A stretch of DNA of 35,457 bases from Clostridia bacterium (GTDB lineage: Bacteria; Bacillota; Clostridia; DSM-8532). The stretch lies in NCBI GenBank assembly GCA_020047785.1, contig JAIFNI010000252.1:1-35457 (forward strand), written 5' to 3'. The notes beneath the pieces are model-generated. The model was not told where the DNA came from. It made no database searches and saw only the letters and a program-made list of their open reading frames with translations. The first letter of the stretch is position 1. Every line of letters starts with the position of its first letter. A program made the translations under genes and the position numbers. Below, in pieces: positions 7,890 to 15,012 of the stretch.

Positions 7890-8891
7890 ATGTGGCTGGT
7901 GGACAATTTTCTGTGGCTGGTCCTCTACAGCGTGGCCGGCTGGACCTACGAATCCATTCTGTGTTCCATACAGGAACGGAAACTGGTCAATCGCGGATTC
8001 CTCAATGGGCCGCTCTGTCCGGTCTACGGCACTGGCTCCGTGGTTGTGTTGCTGGTCATCGGCAACCTCCAGGGCAACATTCCCGCCTTGTTTCTGGCTG
8101 GTCTGGTCCTGACGTGCACAGTTGAATATGTGACGGCATGGTTGCTGGAAACTCTGTTTGATACGAAATGGTGGGATTATTCCCACATGAAGTATAATAT
8201 ACACGGCCGAATCTGCCTGCTTGGTGCCATCGTGTTCGGTCTGTTCTCGGTTGTGCTGGTCCAGTGGATCCATCCTTTGGTGAGAGGGTTCACGGACGGT
8301 GTTCCTTCTCTTTTCCGCATTCAATCTTCGATCGTTCTGTTCCTGCTCATTGCGGCAGACACGACCCTCACCGTGCTTCATATCCTGAAAATGAACGGAA
8401 GGCTGCGCGAAATTCAGGAAGCATTCGACCGATTCACTGATTCGACATCGGACAAGGCAAGTTCCCTCCGGCTTTCCATTGCCAATGGGGTTCGGGAAAC
8501 AGCAGAGAACCTGAAAGAAACGGCGGATGAATGGCTGGATAACGTCGGCGGTCTGAAAGAAAGCATTCTGGATACCGCGGATGAATGGAAGGAAAGCATG
8601 AAGGAAAAGACCGGGGACCTGAAGGAAACGGTGGAGGCCCTGAGCGAAAAGACGGGCTCCCTCAAGAGCGGTCTGCTGGAAAAGGCCGCTCAAGTCCGGA
8701 GCGCGCTGCTGGCACGATTCGAAGAAAGCGAGTTTTTCAGCGAACGCATCCGATCCCTGCTTGACATGAACCGTCTCCAGAGCCGGCGCCTTTCACAGGC
8801 ATTCCCGAGAATGAAGCACCGTCGCTACGATTTGGCCTGGACCGAACTGAAAAAAAATCTGATGATCAGAAAACAAAAAGAGCACAAATAA
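7890..8891 (+). CDS. PF06541-type membrane protein with long charged C-terminal helix
   Basis: 333 residues. The N-terminal half has about five hydrophobic segments (roughly residues 5-25, 47-62, 66-85, 106-130 and 146-165). It has the family pattern of the 'putative ABC-transporter type IV' proteins of Bacillota: early GWTYES, NRGFLNGPLCPVYGTG near 35-50, EYVTAWLLE and WDYSHMKYNIHGRICL near 95-110. After residue 170 it is a long charged amphipathic helix with repeated LKE and DEW elements (ENLKETADEW, LKESILDTADEW, DLKETVEAL), likely coiled coil or membrane-surface lying. The start at 7890 has only a weak ribosome site. It is the first gene of the operon and 42 bases before the serine hydrolase. 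No transport activity is established for this family despite the name. Confidence 0.8.
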   Translation: MWLVDNFLWLVLYSVAGWTYESILCSIQERKLVNRGFLNGPLCPVYGTGSVVVLLVIGNLQGNIPALFLAGLVLTCTVEYVTAWLLETLFDTKWWDYSHMKYNIHGRICLLGAIVFGLFSVVLVQWIHPLVRGFTDGVPSLFRIQSSIVLFLLIAADTTLTVLHILKMNGRLREIQEAFDRFTDSTSDKASSLRLSIANGVRETAENLKETADEWLDNVGGLKESILDTADEWKESMKEKTGDLKETVEALSEKTGSLKSGLLEKAAQVRSALLARFEESEFFSERIRSLLDMNRLQSRRLSQAFPRMKHRRYDLAWTELKKNLMIRKQKEHK

Positions 8892-8933
8892 TTCATTCAG
8901 TCACTTCAGTTCGCAAGGCGGGAGAACAGACAT

Positions 8934-9728
8934 TTGAACAGGAATCATCCTTGTAACGAATTGGATCAGGAAGTGGAACAATGCCTCGCGGGAAATCCAG
9001 GCACTTTTTCCGTGCTGGTACATCGTCTATCCGGCTCCGATTTTCATTATGAGCGCCTGGCGGACCGGGTGGTTCCTTCGGCAAGTCTCATCAAGATTCT
9101 CATCATGGTCGAGGTCTTCCGGCAATCCACAGAAGGCTTGCTCTCCTTGTCCGAACGGCTTGAAGCACCGCCCTCGAAGATGGTTCCATTCGGTCTGCTG
9201 CCTCTGCTTCGGGAGCCTGCCTATTCCATCTGGGACCTGCTTGTCTATATGATGACCCTCAGCGACAATACAGCCGCCAACCTCCTGATCGACCGTCTGG
9301 GCATGACCTGCGTCAATGCGCTGGCCGATCGGCACGGTTTGCCTCAAACGAGACTGCGCCGAAAGATGATGGATTTTCAGGCCCGCCTCGAAAACCGGGA
9401 AAACGAAACCAGCCTGGCCGACATGGCCCGCCTGATGACCCTCCTCCACAGGGATGCGGTGGATTCTCCCGAATCCTGTGCTTCCATGCGCGGCATCATG
9501 ATGACGGAATGCAGTGCGGCCGGGCTGCGCCGATGTGCGCCGTCCAGCTGGCCCATGCTTCGAAAGACCGGCGAACTGGAAGGCATCCGCCACGACCTCT
9601 GTGTCCTGTACGCGCCCGAAGGAACTCTGCTGATGGGCGTATTCTCCACGGAACTCCATCATGAGCATGAAGCGGAAGAATTGACCGTCGCACTCGGGCG
9701 TCTGATGATAAAATATGGACTGGGATGA
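8934..9728 (+). CDS. Class A beta-lactamase-fold serine hydrolase, apparently cytoplasmic
   Basis: 264 residues from a TTG start (8934) with GGGAG about 9 bases upstream; no ATG offers a better N-terminus. All three penicillin-recognising motifs are visible: SLIK in PSASLIKILIM near residue 51, SDN in LSDNTAANLLID near 110, and KTG in LRKTGELEG near 211. The general-base Glu motif ExxLN of true class A beta-lactamases is not seen where expected, so the protein is more likely a carboxypeptidase, amidase or transpeptidase-like hydrolase than a resistance enzyme. No signal peptide or lipobox is present. It precedes dipeptide epimerase and NlpC/P60 genes, which suggests action on imported murein peptides. 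In Bacillus ykf operons an unrelated LD-carboxypeptidase (YkfA) holds this position. Confidence 0.8.
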   Translation: MNRNHPCNELDQEVEQCLAGNPGTFSVLVHRLSGSDFHYERLADRVVPSASLIKILIMVEVFRQSTEGLLSLSERLEAPPSKMVPFGLLPLLREPAYSIWDLLVYMMTLSDNTAANLLIDRLGMTCVNALADRHGLPQTRLRRKMMDFQARLENRENETSLADMARLMTLLHRDAVDSPESCASMRGIMMTECSAAGLRRCAPSSWPMLRKTGELEGIRHDLCVLYAPEGTLLMGVFSTELHHEHEAEELTVALGRLMIKYGLG

Positions 9729-9775
9729 CCGGTTGGACGACATCAATCCCCGATGATGAAGGAAGTGCACCCAGC

Positions 9776-10840
9776 ATGAGAATTGAACGAATGGACATCG
9801 AAACGACCCATGTCCCCCTCAAACGCTCTTTCATCACGGCCCTGCGGGTGGTGAACGAGGCACATTTCATTATCCTGCGGCTGCACGGCGACGATGGTTC
9901 GATCGGATACGGCAGTGCTCCACCCACCGCCGCCATCACGGGAGAGACTCTTTCATCCATCGAAGGTGCGCTTCGGCAGCATATCGGACCGGCCATTCTC
10001 GGAATGGACATCGGTGAACTGGATGCCATCCTTGACCGAATCGACGGGGCGATGCCACGAAACACCAGCGCCAAGGCAGCCGCCGACATGGCGGTTCACG
10101 ACCTTTTCGGCAAATTCTTCGGGTTCCCGCTGGCTCGGTACTTTGGTGGGGCAACCGACTCGGTGGAAACGGACATCACGGTCAGTCTGCGCTCCCCCAA
10201 CGAGATGGGCGAGGAAGCGCTGGAATACCAAAAGCGCGGCTACACGGCCATCAAGGTGAAGGTGGGCAGGGACAGTCTGCTTGATATCGAGCGGATCCGT
10301 AGGGTTCGGGCGCAGATCGGACCCGCGGTCCGGCTCCGGATTGACGCGAACCAGGGCTGGAAACCCAAGGAAGCGGTCCGTACCATCCGTGCGCTGGAAG
10401 ACGCCGGATTCAACCCGGAATGGGTCGAGCAACCCGTGCAGGCGCAGGACGTCGAAGGGCTCCGTTTTGTCACGGAGCATGTGGGCACCCCGATCATGGC
10501 CGACGAGGCCCTGTTCTCCCCGGAAGACGCTTTCCGGTTGCTGGAAGCCCGCGCGGCGGATCTGTTCAACATCAAGCTGATGAAGTGCGGCGGGCTCCGC
10601 AACGCGCGGACCATCCATGCCATGGCCAAAGCCCGGGGCATAGACTGCATGGTGGGCTGCATGATTGAGAGCCGAATCGGCATTACGGCCGCCGCCCATT
10701 TCGCCTGCGGGCAGACCGGCATCCTCGCGGCAGACCTTGATGCAATCGATCTGATACAACCGGAGATCTTCGAAGGGGGCGTCAGCCTCACAGGAAACCG
10801 GGTTGTGCTTCCTGATGGAAACGGGCTGGGTATCGGATAA
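9776..10840 (+). CDS. Dipeptide epimerase (L-Ala-D/L-Glu epimerase type, enolase superfamily)
   Basis: 354 residues from MRIERMDIETTHVPLKR; the ATG at 9776 follows AAGGAA, while the longer start at 9725 overlaps the previous stop and would add 17 unlikely residues. The muconate-lactonizing fold is clear. The KxK pair lies in AIKVKVG near residue 163, metal-binding Asp in LRIDANQGW near 192, Glu in WVEQPV near 220, Asp in MADEALFS near 245, Lys in NIKLMKCGG near 270, and the substrate-specificity DxD in AADLDAIDL near 322. That last motif is typical of enzymes that epimerise L-Ala-D-Glu released from peptidoglycan. It sits 9 bases before the NlpC/P60 gene, matching ykfB-ykfC order. Confidence 0.88.
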   Translation: MRIERMDIETTHVPLKRSFITALRVVNEAHFIILRLHGDDGSIGYGSAPPTAAITGETLSSIEGALRQHIGPAILGMDIGELDAILDRIDGAMPRNTSAKAAADMAVHDLFGKFFGFPLARYFGGATDSVETDITVSLRSPNEMGEEALEYQKRGYTAIKVKVGRDSLLDIERIRRVRAQIGPAVRLRIDANQGWKPKEAVRTIRALEDAGFNPEWVEQPVQAQDVEGLRFVTEHVGTPIMADEALFSPEDAFRLLEARAADLFNIKLMKCGGLRNARTIHAMAKARGIDCMVGCMIESRIGITAAAHFACGQTGILAADLDAIDLIQPEIFEGGVSLTGNRVVLPDGNGLGIG

Positions 10841-10849
10841 GGAGGGGTT

Positions 10850-11662
10850 ATGCAGACGGGAACCGCATGTCAAACCATCGTTCCTCTTTTTCGGGATCCT
10901 GACGCAACGAGCGAGCGGGTTGACGAGATGCTGTACGGCATGGCCGCTGAGGTCGGCCTCCGTTCGGCTGATGGGGAATGGGTACAAATCCGTACCCGTT
11001 ACGGGTATTCCGGGTGGGTGAAAGCTGATTGCCTGCTGGTCCCGGATATGCTGGACGACACATGGGAAACAAAGGCCAGGGTTCTCATTTCCCATGCATT
11101 TGCCGATTTGCTGTCCGATCCCCGGGAGGATGCGCCCCTCCTGCAAACGCTGACCAGAGGCTGTTTGCTTCGGGATCCGGAGGACCGGATCGGAAGGTGG
11201 AGTCTTGTCCGTCTTGTCGGCGGGGAAGCAGCCTGGGTCCCGACAAGTGCGCTGCTGACTCCTGAAAACAGGCCGGTTCCGGGAAGCGAGGCCTGGCGCG
11301 AACGGGTGGTGAATTCCGCCCTGGGCTATCTGGGAACGCAATACCGCTGGGGCGGGAAGAGCCCCAGCGGCATCGATTGTTCGGGACTGTCCTTCATGGC
11401 CTACTTCCTCAATGGCGTGACCCTTCCGCGTGACGCCGACGTTCAGCAGGATTTTCTCGCGCCCATAGCACGGGACAAGGCCAAGAAAGGCGACCTCCTC
11501 TTCTCACCCGGTCATGTGATGATTTGTCTGGGTGAGGGCAAGTATGTTCACGCAACCGGCCGCGAAGGCTATGTGATTGTGAACAGCCTTGACCCGATGG
11601 ATTCGGCTTATCGGGAGGACATTGACCGGAACTGTCGGGAAGCAGGCACACTCCGGATTTGA
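10850..11662 (+). CDS. SH3b-NlpC/P60 endopeptidase, YkfC-like
   Basis: 270 residues. Two SH3-like segments (about 5-60 and 75-135) precede an NlpC/P60 domain (about 150-265). The nucleophile is Cys177 in GIDCSGLSF, with the catalytic His in FSPGHVMICLG near 223 and a downstream YVHATG. YkfC-type enzymes cut between D-Glu and the diamino acid of murein peptides that have a free N-terminal L-Ala, releasing L-Ala-D-Glu for the epimerase encoded just upstream. The N-terminus has no signal peptide, so cytoplasmic action on imported peptides is likely. The ATG at 10850 is preceded by AAGGAGGGG, a strong site that overlaps the end of the epimerase gene. Confidence 0.9.
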   Translation: MQTGTACQTIVPLFRDPDATSERVDEMLYGMAAEVGLRSADGEWVQIRTRYGYSGWVKADCLLVPDMLDDTWETKARVLISHAFADLLSDPREDAPLLQTLTRGCLLRDPEDRIGRWSLVRLVGGEAAWVPTSALLTPENRPVPGSEAWRERVVNSALGYLGTQYRWGGKSPSGIDCSGLSFMAYFLNGVTLPRDADVQQDFLAPIARDKAKKGDLLFSPGHVMICLGEGKYVHATGREGYVIVNSLDPMDSAYREDIDRNCREAGTLRI

Positions 11663-11713
11663 TGGAGCGTTCATGCCATTCAGGCCGATTTGTATGGAAG
11701 GAGTGGACCACGC

Positions 11714-13177
11714 ATGTTCAGAAAACCATTGAAACCGGAAAAACAGAGCCGACTCACTGTCATTCTGATATTCACAGCGGGCTTGATATGTGTGTTTGCT
11801 GCCGGATGCACCTCGAACGGCAGTCTGATGCCGACAGCAAATCCAACCTCTGCTGCTTCATCGACTTCAGCCACACAAGTCGGGGGAATATCGGCCACAG
11901 GCAACACCTCTGCAGACACCTCGCCGGCAGATGTGGAACCAACTCCCTCAAAATCAGACGAAACCGAATCTTCAGCCTCCCTCAATCCCATCGTCACGAC
12001 GGATGATCTGAACAAGCGCCTGCTGGCCAATCTGGATAAAACAACGGATGAAACCGTCCGCTATGTCTTTGAGCTCTCGCCCGACAACCTGAAGGTCGAT
12101 ACAACCTGGAAAGGCAGTTTCACTGGCGTTGGCAAAAAGGAGCTTCTTTCCATCATCCGGTTGAAAGGTGTTCCCCATGCAGGGGGTCTGGATTGTTCCG
12201 TCGCCGCTGTTTATGATGCGGAAAGCCTTTCATTGGCGAGTCAAACTGTTTTTCCTTACGATGAATGCAGCTTTTCCGTCTGTACGGATGACGGAGATCG
12301 CAGTTATCTGCTGTTCTCGGGTGCCACCACCTACCAAGGCAACAGCAATTATGTCCTTCATTTGTTGAATCCCGCTGCGAAGTGGAACAAAATGTCCATT
12401 CCGGCCTATGCCCCCTATGAGACACAAACCAATGGCCGACACAAATTCAAGCTGCTGTTGAAGGGCATTGTTGCCGTTTCAGATGCCATCTTCCCGACGG
12501 ATGGTTCCGCCAAGGACCCGAAATGGAAAACGAGCAGTTTCCTGAAATGGAATCCGACTGAAAAAACCTTGGAAGAATACACGCCGGAAAAATGGAACTT
12601 CCTCTGGATGAATGGCTTCCGGGAAGGGATTGAAGTTTCCAGAAACGGAAATTATGCCATCGTCACACGGGAATGGATCAGTGGCCGGGAATCGGGCGTG
12701 CTTCTTTATGATGTCGTGAATGACAGGCTCCTGAAGAATTACGATCTGCCCGCCATCGCGTATTCCGTCAGATGGGCGCCGGACAGTCTGAAAGCCGCAA
12801 TCGGCCAAACGACGAGTCAGTCGGAAAATCTCATAATCCTTGACGTGAAGTCTGCGGGAGAGAAAACGCTTCCGAATGGGGAAGCATTGCTTGCGCTTTT
12901 TAGCACCCAATCGGTCATACTTCCGTACAAGGTCGCGCCCGATCGCCCCGACCCGCAGATATCCTATTGTTCCTGGTCCCCAGACAGCAGCCGCGTACTT
13001 GCCTTCTACCAATGGACGGATGATACGGGCAGTCGGCAGAGCGGGACTTTTGTCTATATGATTTCCGATGGTTCAATCGACCATATCACGCAAAACCAGC
13101 CCGACTTGGCTGGGGGCCATCTGAAACCGACTGCTCCGGAGGGATTCGACTGGGATGCCCTGGGAAGTCCGCGATAA
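11714..13177 (+). CDS. Secreted lipoprotein with beta-propeller-like C-terminal region
   Basis: 487 residues from MFRKPLKPEKQ (ATG with AAGGAG about 12 bases upstream; the TTG at 11690 is less likely). A basic N-terminus and hydrophobic stretch end in a lipobox FAAGC with Cys32, followed by a Ser/Thr/Ala-rich linker to about residue 90. The remainder contains repeated WD40/TolB-like elements such as VRWAPDSLKAAIG and CSWSPDSSRVLAF, so a propeller is likely. It follows the NlpC/P60 gene by 51 bases on the same strand and may belong to the operon, perhaps as a surface binding protein. I do not recognise a specific family, and no enzymatic motif is seen. Confidence 0.75.
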   Translation: MFRKPLKPEKQSRLTVILIFTAGLICVFAAGCTSNGSLMPTANPTSAASSTSATQVGGISATGNTSADTSPADVEPTPSKSDETESSASLNPIVTTDDLNKRLLANLDKTTDETVRYVFELSPDNLKVDTTWKGSFTGVGKKELLSIIRLKGVPHAGGLDCSVAAVYDAESLSLASQTVFPYDECSFSVCTDDGDRSYLLFSGATTYQGNSNYVLHLLNPAAKWNKMSIPAYAPYETQTNGRHKFKLLLKGIVAVSDAIFPTDGSAKDPKWKTSSFLKWNPTEKTLEEYTPEKWNFLWMNGFREGIEVSRNGNYAIVTREWISGRESGVLLYDVVNDRLLKNYDLPAIAYSVRWAPDSLKAAIGQTTSQSENLIILDVKSAGEKTLPNGEALLALFSTQSVILPYKVAPDRPDPQISYCSWSPDSSRVLAFYQWTDDTGSRQSGTFVYMISDGSIDHITQNQPDLAGGHLKPTAPEGFDWDALGSPR

Positions 13178-13218
13178 TGACTTTTTTACCAATGCCGTTG
13201 CAGACGGAAGCTGAAAAA

Positions 13219-13682
13219 ATGAAACTGCCCATAGGAGAGAATATCCGTGCTTTGCGTGTAGAACAAACTCAAAGAAGGGACTTCCTTTTTACAAGGGGCA
13301 GCGCCAGCTCATTGGCCTGATGTCACGGCGTAACAGAATCAAAGAAAGCATAGATATTCATACCTGTCTGCTGGAAAAGGAACCGGACGATATCCAAAAC
13401 TATGTCTCACTAGCATTAGCCTATCATTGTGCCGGAAAGAACGAGAAGGCCTGGAGTATTATCAGGAATGCGCTGATGCTGGCTCCCGGTCACGCATTGG
13501 TTCTCAATCTTGCCGGTGAAGTTCGAAGAAATCAGGGATTCAGAGAGGAAGCCATCGACTTCTTGCAAGAATCATTTGTCCGGGATCCGGAAATGGCGAA
13601 CAAAGGGTTTTCATCCTTCTTAATGATGAAAACCCTGGTGGTCCTAACAAGGTTGTGCCAAAAGGTGATAACATGGCGCTGA
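13219..13682 (+). pseudogene. Decayed HTH (XRE) plus TPR regulator remnant
   Basis: A short frame from ATG 13219 starts MKLPIGENIRALRVEQTQ, which is how an XRE-type HTH domain begins, but it runs into unrelated residues and stops at 13320 before the recognition helix. The next frame from 13320 (120 aa) encodes one or two TPR-like helical pairs (SLALAYHCAGKNEKAWSII, LNLAGEVRRNQGFREEAIDFL) and ends abruptly. Bacillota have many proteins with an N-terminal XRE domain and C-terminal TPRs. The simplest reading is such a gene with a large internal deletion, a frame change and a truncated 3' end. An alternative is a small stand-alone TPR protein from 13320, but it lacks a ribosome site. Confidence 0.45.
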
Positions 13683-13836
13683 TTGATTAGTTTGTTGGCG
13701 CTATTTCTCCGTAATAAATCACTTTGCCACCTTCTCATTGGAATCCTGTAGTAAATTAATATTCTGCTTTCCAGCCAGCCAGTCAGTCGATATCAATATA
13801 CCAGATCATTATTAAACGTCTCAAACCGAGCCATGT

Positions 13837-13865
13837 TTGACAAATTCATAGATACACAATATGAT
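13837..13865 (+). promoter_or_regulatory. Near-consensus promoter of the toxin-antitoxin locus
   Basis: TTGACA, a 17-base spacer and TATGAT form the best promoter in the window, ending 38 bases before the toxin GTG start. The surrounding DNA is AT-rich compared with its neighbours. Confidence 0.7.
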
Positions 13866-13877
13866 GTATATATCATA
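13860..13877. promoter_or_regulatory. Operator overlapping the -10 of the toxin-antitoxin promoter
   Basis: TATGATGTATATATCATA is an 18-bp palindrome with 16 of 18 positions symmetric. Its left arm is exactly the -10 box. This is where an autorepressing XRE antitoxin would be expected to bind. Confidence 0.55.
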
Positions 13878-13903
13878 ATGAGTTTGGGGAGAATTGTTGA
13901 TCC

Positions 13904-14256
13904 GTGTTTGAAGTCGAATATTATCGAACTGAAAACGGTCAAAGACCCATTGAAGAATTCATTGATAGCTGGATCAAAAGATGCAGGGGAAAGTATTCAG
14001 ACAGATAAGCCTTCTAAAAGAACATGGACATCTGCTGGGAGAACCATTCTCGAGCCTGCTTGACAAAGGTATATATGAATTGAGGGTCCAACAATCAAAC
14101 AATATTGTCCGGATATTGTACTTCTTTATCCGAGACCGAAAGATTGTTTTGAAACATGGATTTACAAAGAAGACACAGAAAACGCCACCAGGAGAAATCG
14201 AACGTGCAAAAAAGTACAAGACTGATTATGAAAGAAGGGATATCAATCATGGATGA
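13904..14256 (+). pseudogene. HigB/RelE-type toxin, frameshifted
   Basis: The N-terminal part reads from GTG 13904 as VFEVEYYRTENGQRPIEEF and stops at 14006-14008. The rest continues in another frame from about 13975 (ORF 13981-14256) with LLDKGIYELRVQQ, IVRILYFFI and the C-terminal GFTKKTQKTP..EIERAKK. Together they give a complete phage-derived Gp49/HigB-like mRNA interferase of about 117 residues. The frame change lies at the run TGGATCAAAAGATGC; one added base before CAAAAG restores the frame and gives the expected helix. The context does not look like a slippery site, so this is a one-base deletion or a sequencing error. The end overlaps the antitoxin start by 8 bases. Confidence 0.75.
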
Positions 14257-14521
14257 CTTTGAACTGCACTTGAACAAGAAAATGCAGGATCCGGATTTCA
14301 AGGCTTCCTGGGATGCTTTGGAGGCAGAATACAGTCTTATCAATGCGCTGGTCAAGGCTAGAAATTCAGCAGGACTTACTCAACAGCAACTTTCGGAAAA
14401 AATCGGTATCAATCAGGCTGTCTTGAGTCGAATCGAAACAGGCAAGGCAAATCCTAGTATTGGAACGCTGCAAAAATTGGCTAAAGGGCTGGGTAAGAAA
14501 CTGATAATTGATTTTCAGTAA
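14249..14521 (+). CDS. HigA-type XRE antitoxin
   Basis: 90 residues from MDDFELHLNKKMQDPDFK. The ATG at 14249 follows AGAAGGG and is preferred to the upstream in-frame starts of the 121-aa ORF. The XRE HTH occupies about residues 38-88: LVKARNSAGLTQQQLSEKIG, then NQAVLSRIETGKANPSIGTLQKLAKGLG. The N-terminal helix with M.DPEF-like sequence is typical of HigA partners of HigB toxins. The antitoxin should neutralise the toxin and repress the promoter at 13837. It is intact although the toxin frame is broken, so it may act as an orphan antitoxin against related toxins. Confidence 0.85.
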   Translation: MDDFELHLNKKMQDPDFKASWDALEAEYSLINALVKARNSAGLTQQQLSEKIGINQAVLSRIETGKANPSIGTLQKLAKGLGKKLIIDFQ

Positions 14522-15012
14522 AGTGTCCAAAATAGATACTGACCGTCACCTGAAACATTGAACGAAATGGCTTTGGGCTTGATTTGTGACGGAAGCAACC
14601 AACCGACCTTTATGTTTGCGGATTCAACCGACCTTTTCTGATGGTAGGGTAACTAGGACGACCGAAAACCGATTCCAGTACCACGAGGCAAGGAATGATT
14701 GTCCTTACACCTAACCAAATGGAAGAGAGCCAGTTACTTTGAACGAATCCACTCAATGAAACCGCATTCTGGCGTTCGACATTGCCGAATATCAACGCAT
14801 TCATGATACAATCATCTGAGCTCCAAAGCCCCTCTCAAAAAATCACTTGTCTGGATGGACAACCATATGAAATCATTCGGGATGAAACTAGTCGCACTGA
14901 TACTGAGACTCACACTGATGGAACAGACCACCCCGGCATCCGGCGCGACACAGGTTGCCGCAAAGAACCTGGCAGAGAGGTAGCGCACCCAAAAACTTAC
15001 AGGAGATAAAAA
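14522..15012. other. Gene-poor 491-base gap with decayed sequence
   Basis: No convincing intact gene is present. The small ORFs of the track (14610-14804 minus, 14782-15009 plus) show no recognisable motifs. A short frame at 14867-14983 (MKSFGMKLVALILRLT...) looks like the hydrophobic start of an alpha/beta hydrolase and stops at an early TAG, which suggests a decayed gene fragment. A TACAAT at 14807 is a possible -10 for the SEC-C gene without a good -35. Confidence 0.4.

Noticed and set aside
9953-11341. 462-aa minus-strand ORF opposite the epimerase and NlpC/P60 genes
   Set aside because: Antisense shadow of two proteins with intact catalytic motifs.
13960-13990. Programmed frameshift in the HigB-like toxin
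   Set aside because: The sequence ATCAAAAGATGC does not offer a standard X XXY YYZ slippery heptamer in the incoming frame; a simple indel explains it.
14867-14983. Short alpha/beta hydrolase-like frame MKSFGMKLVALILRLT
   Set aside because: Only about 38 residues before a stop; the resemblance is too weak to call a gene, so it is mentioned only as part of the intergenic region.
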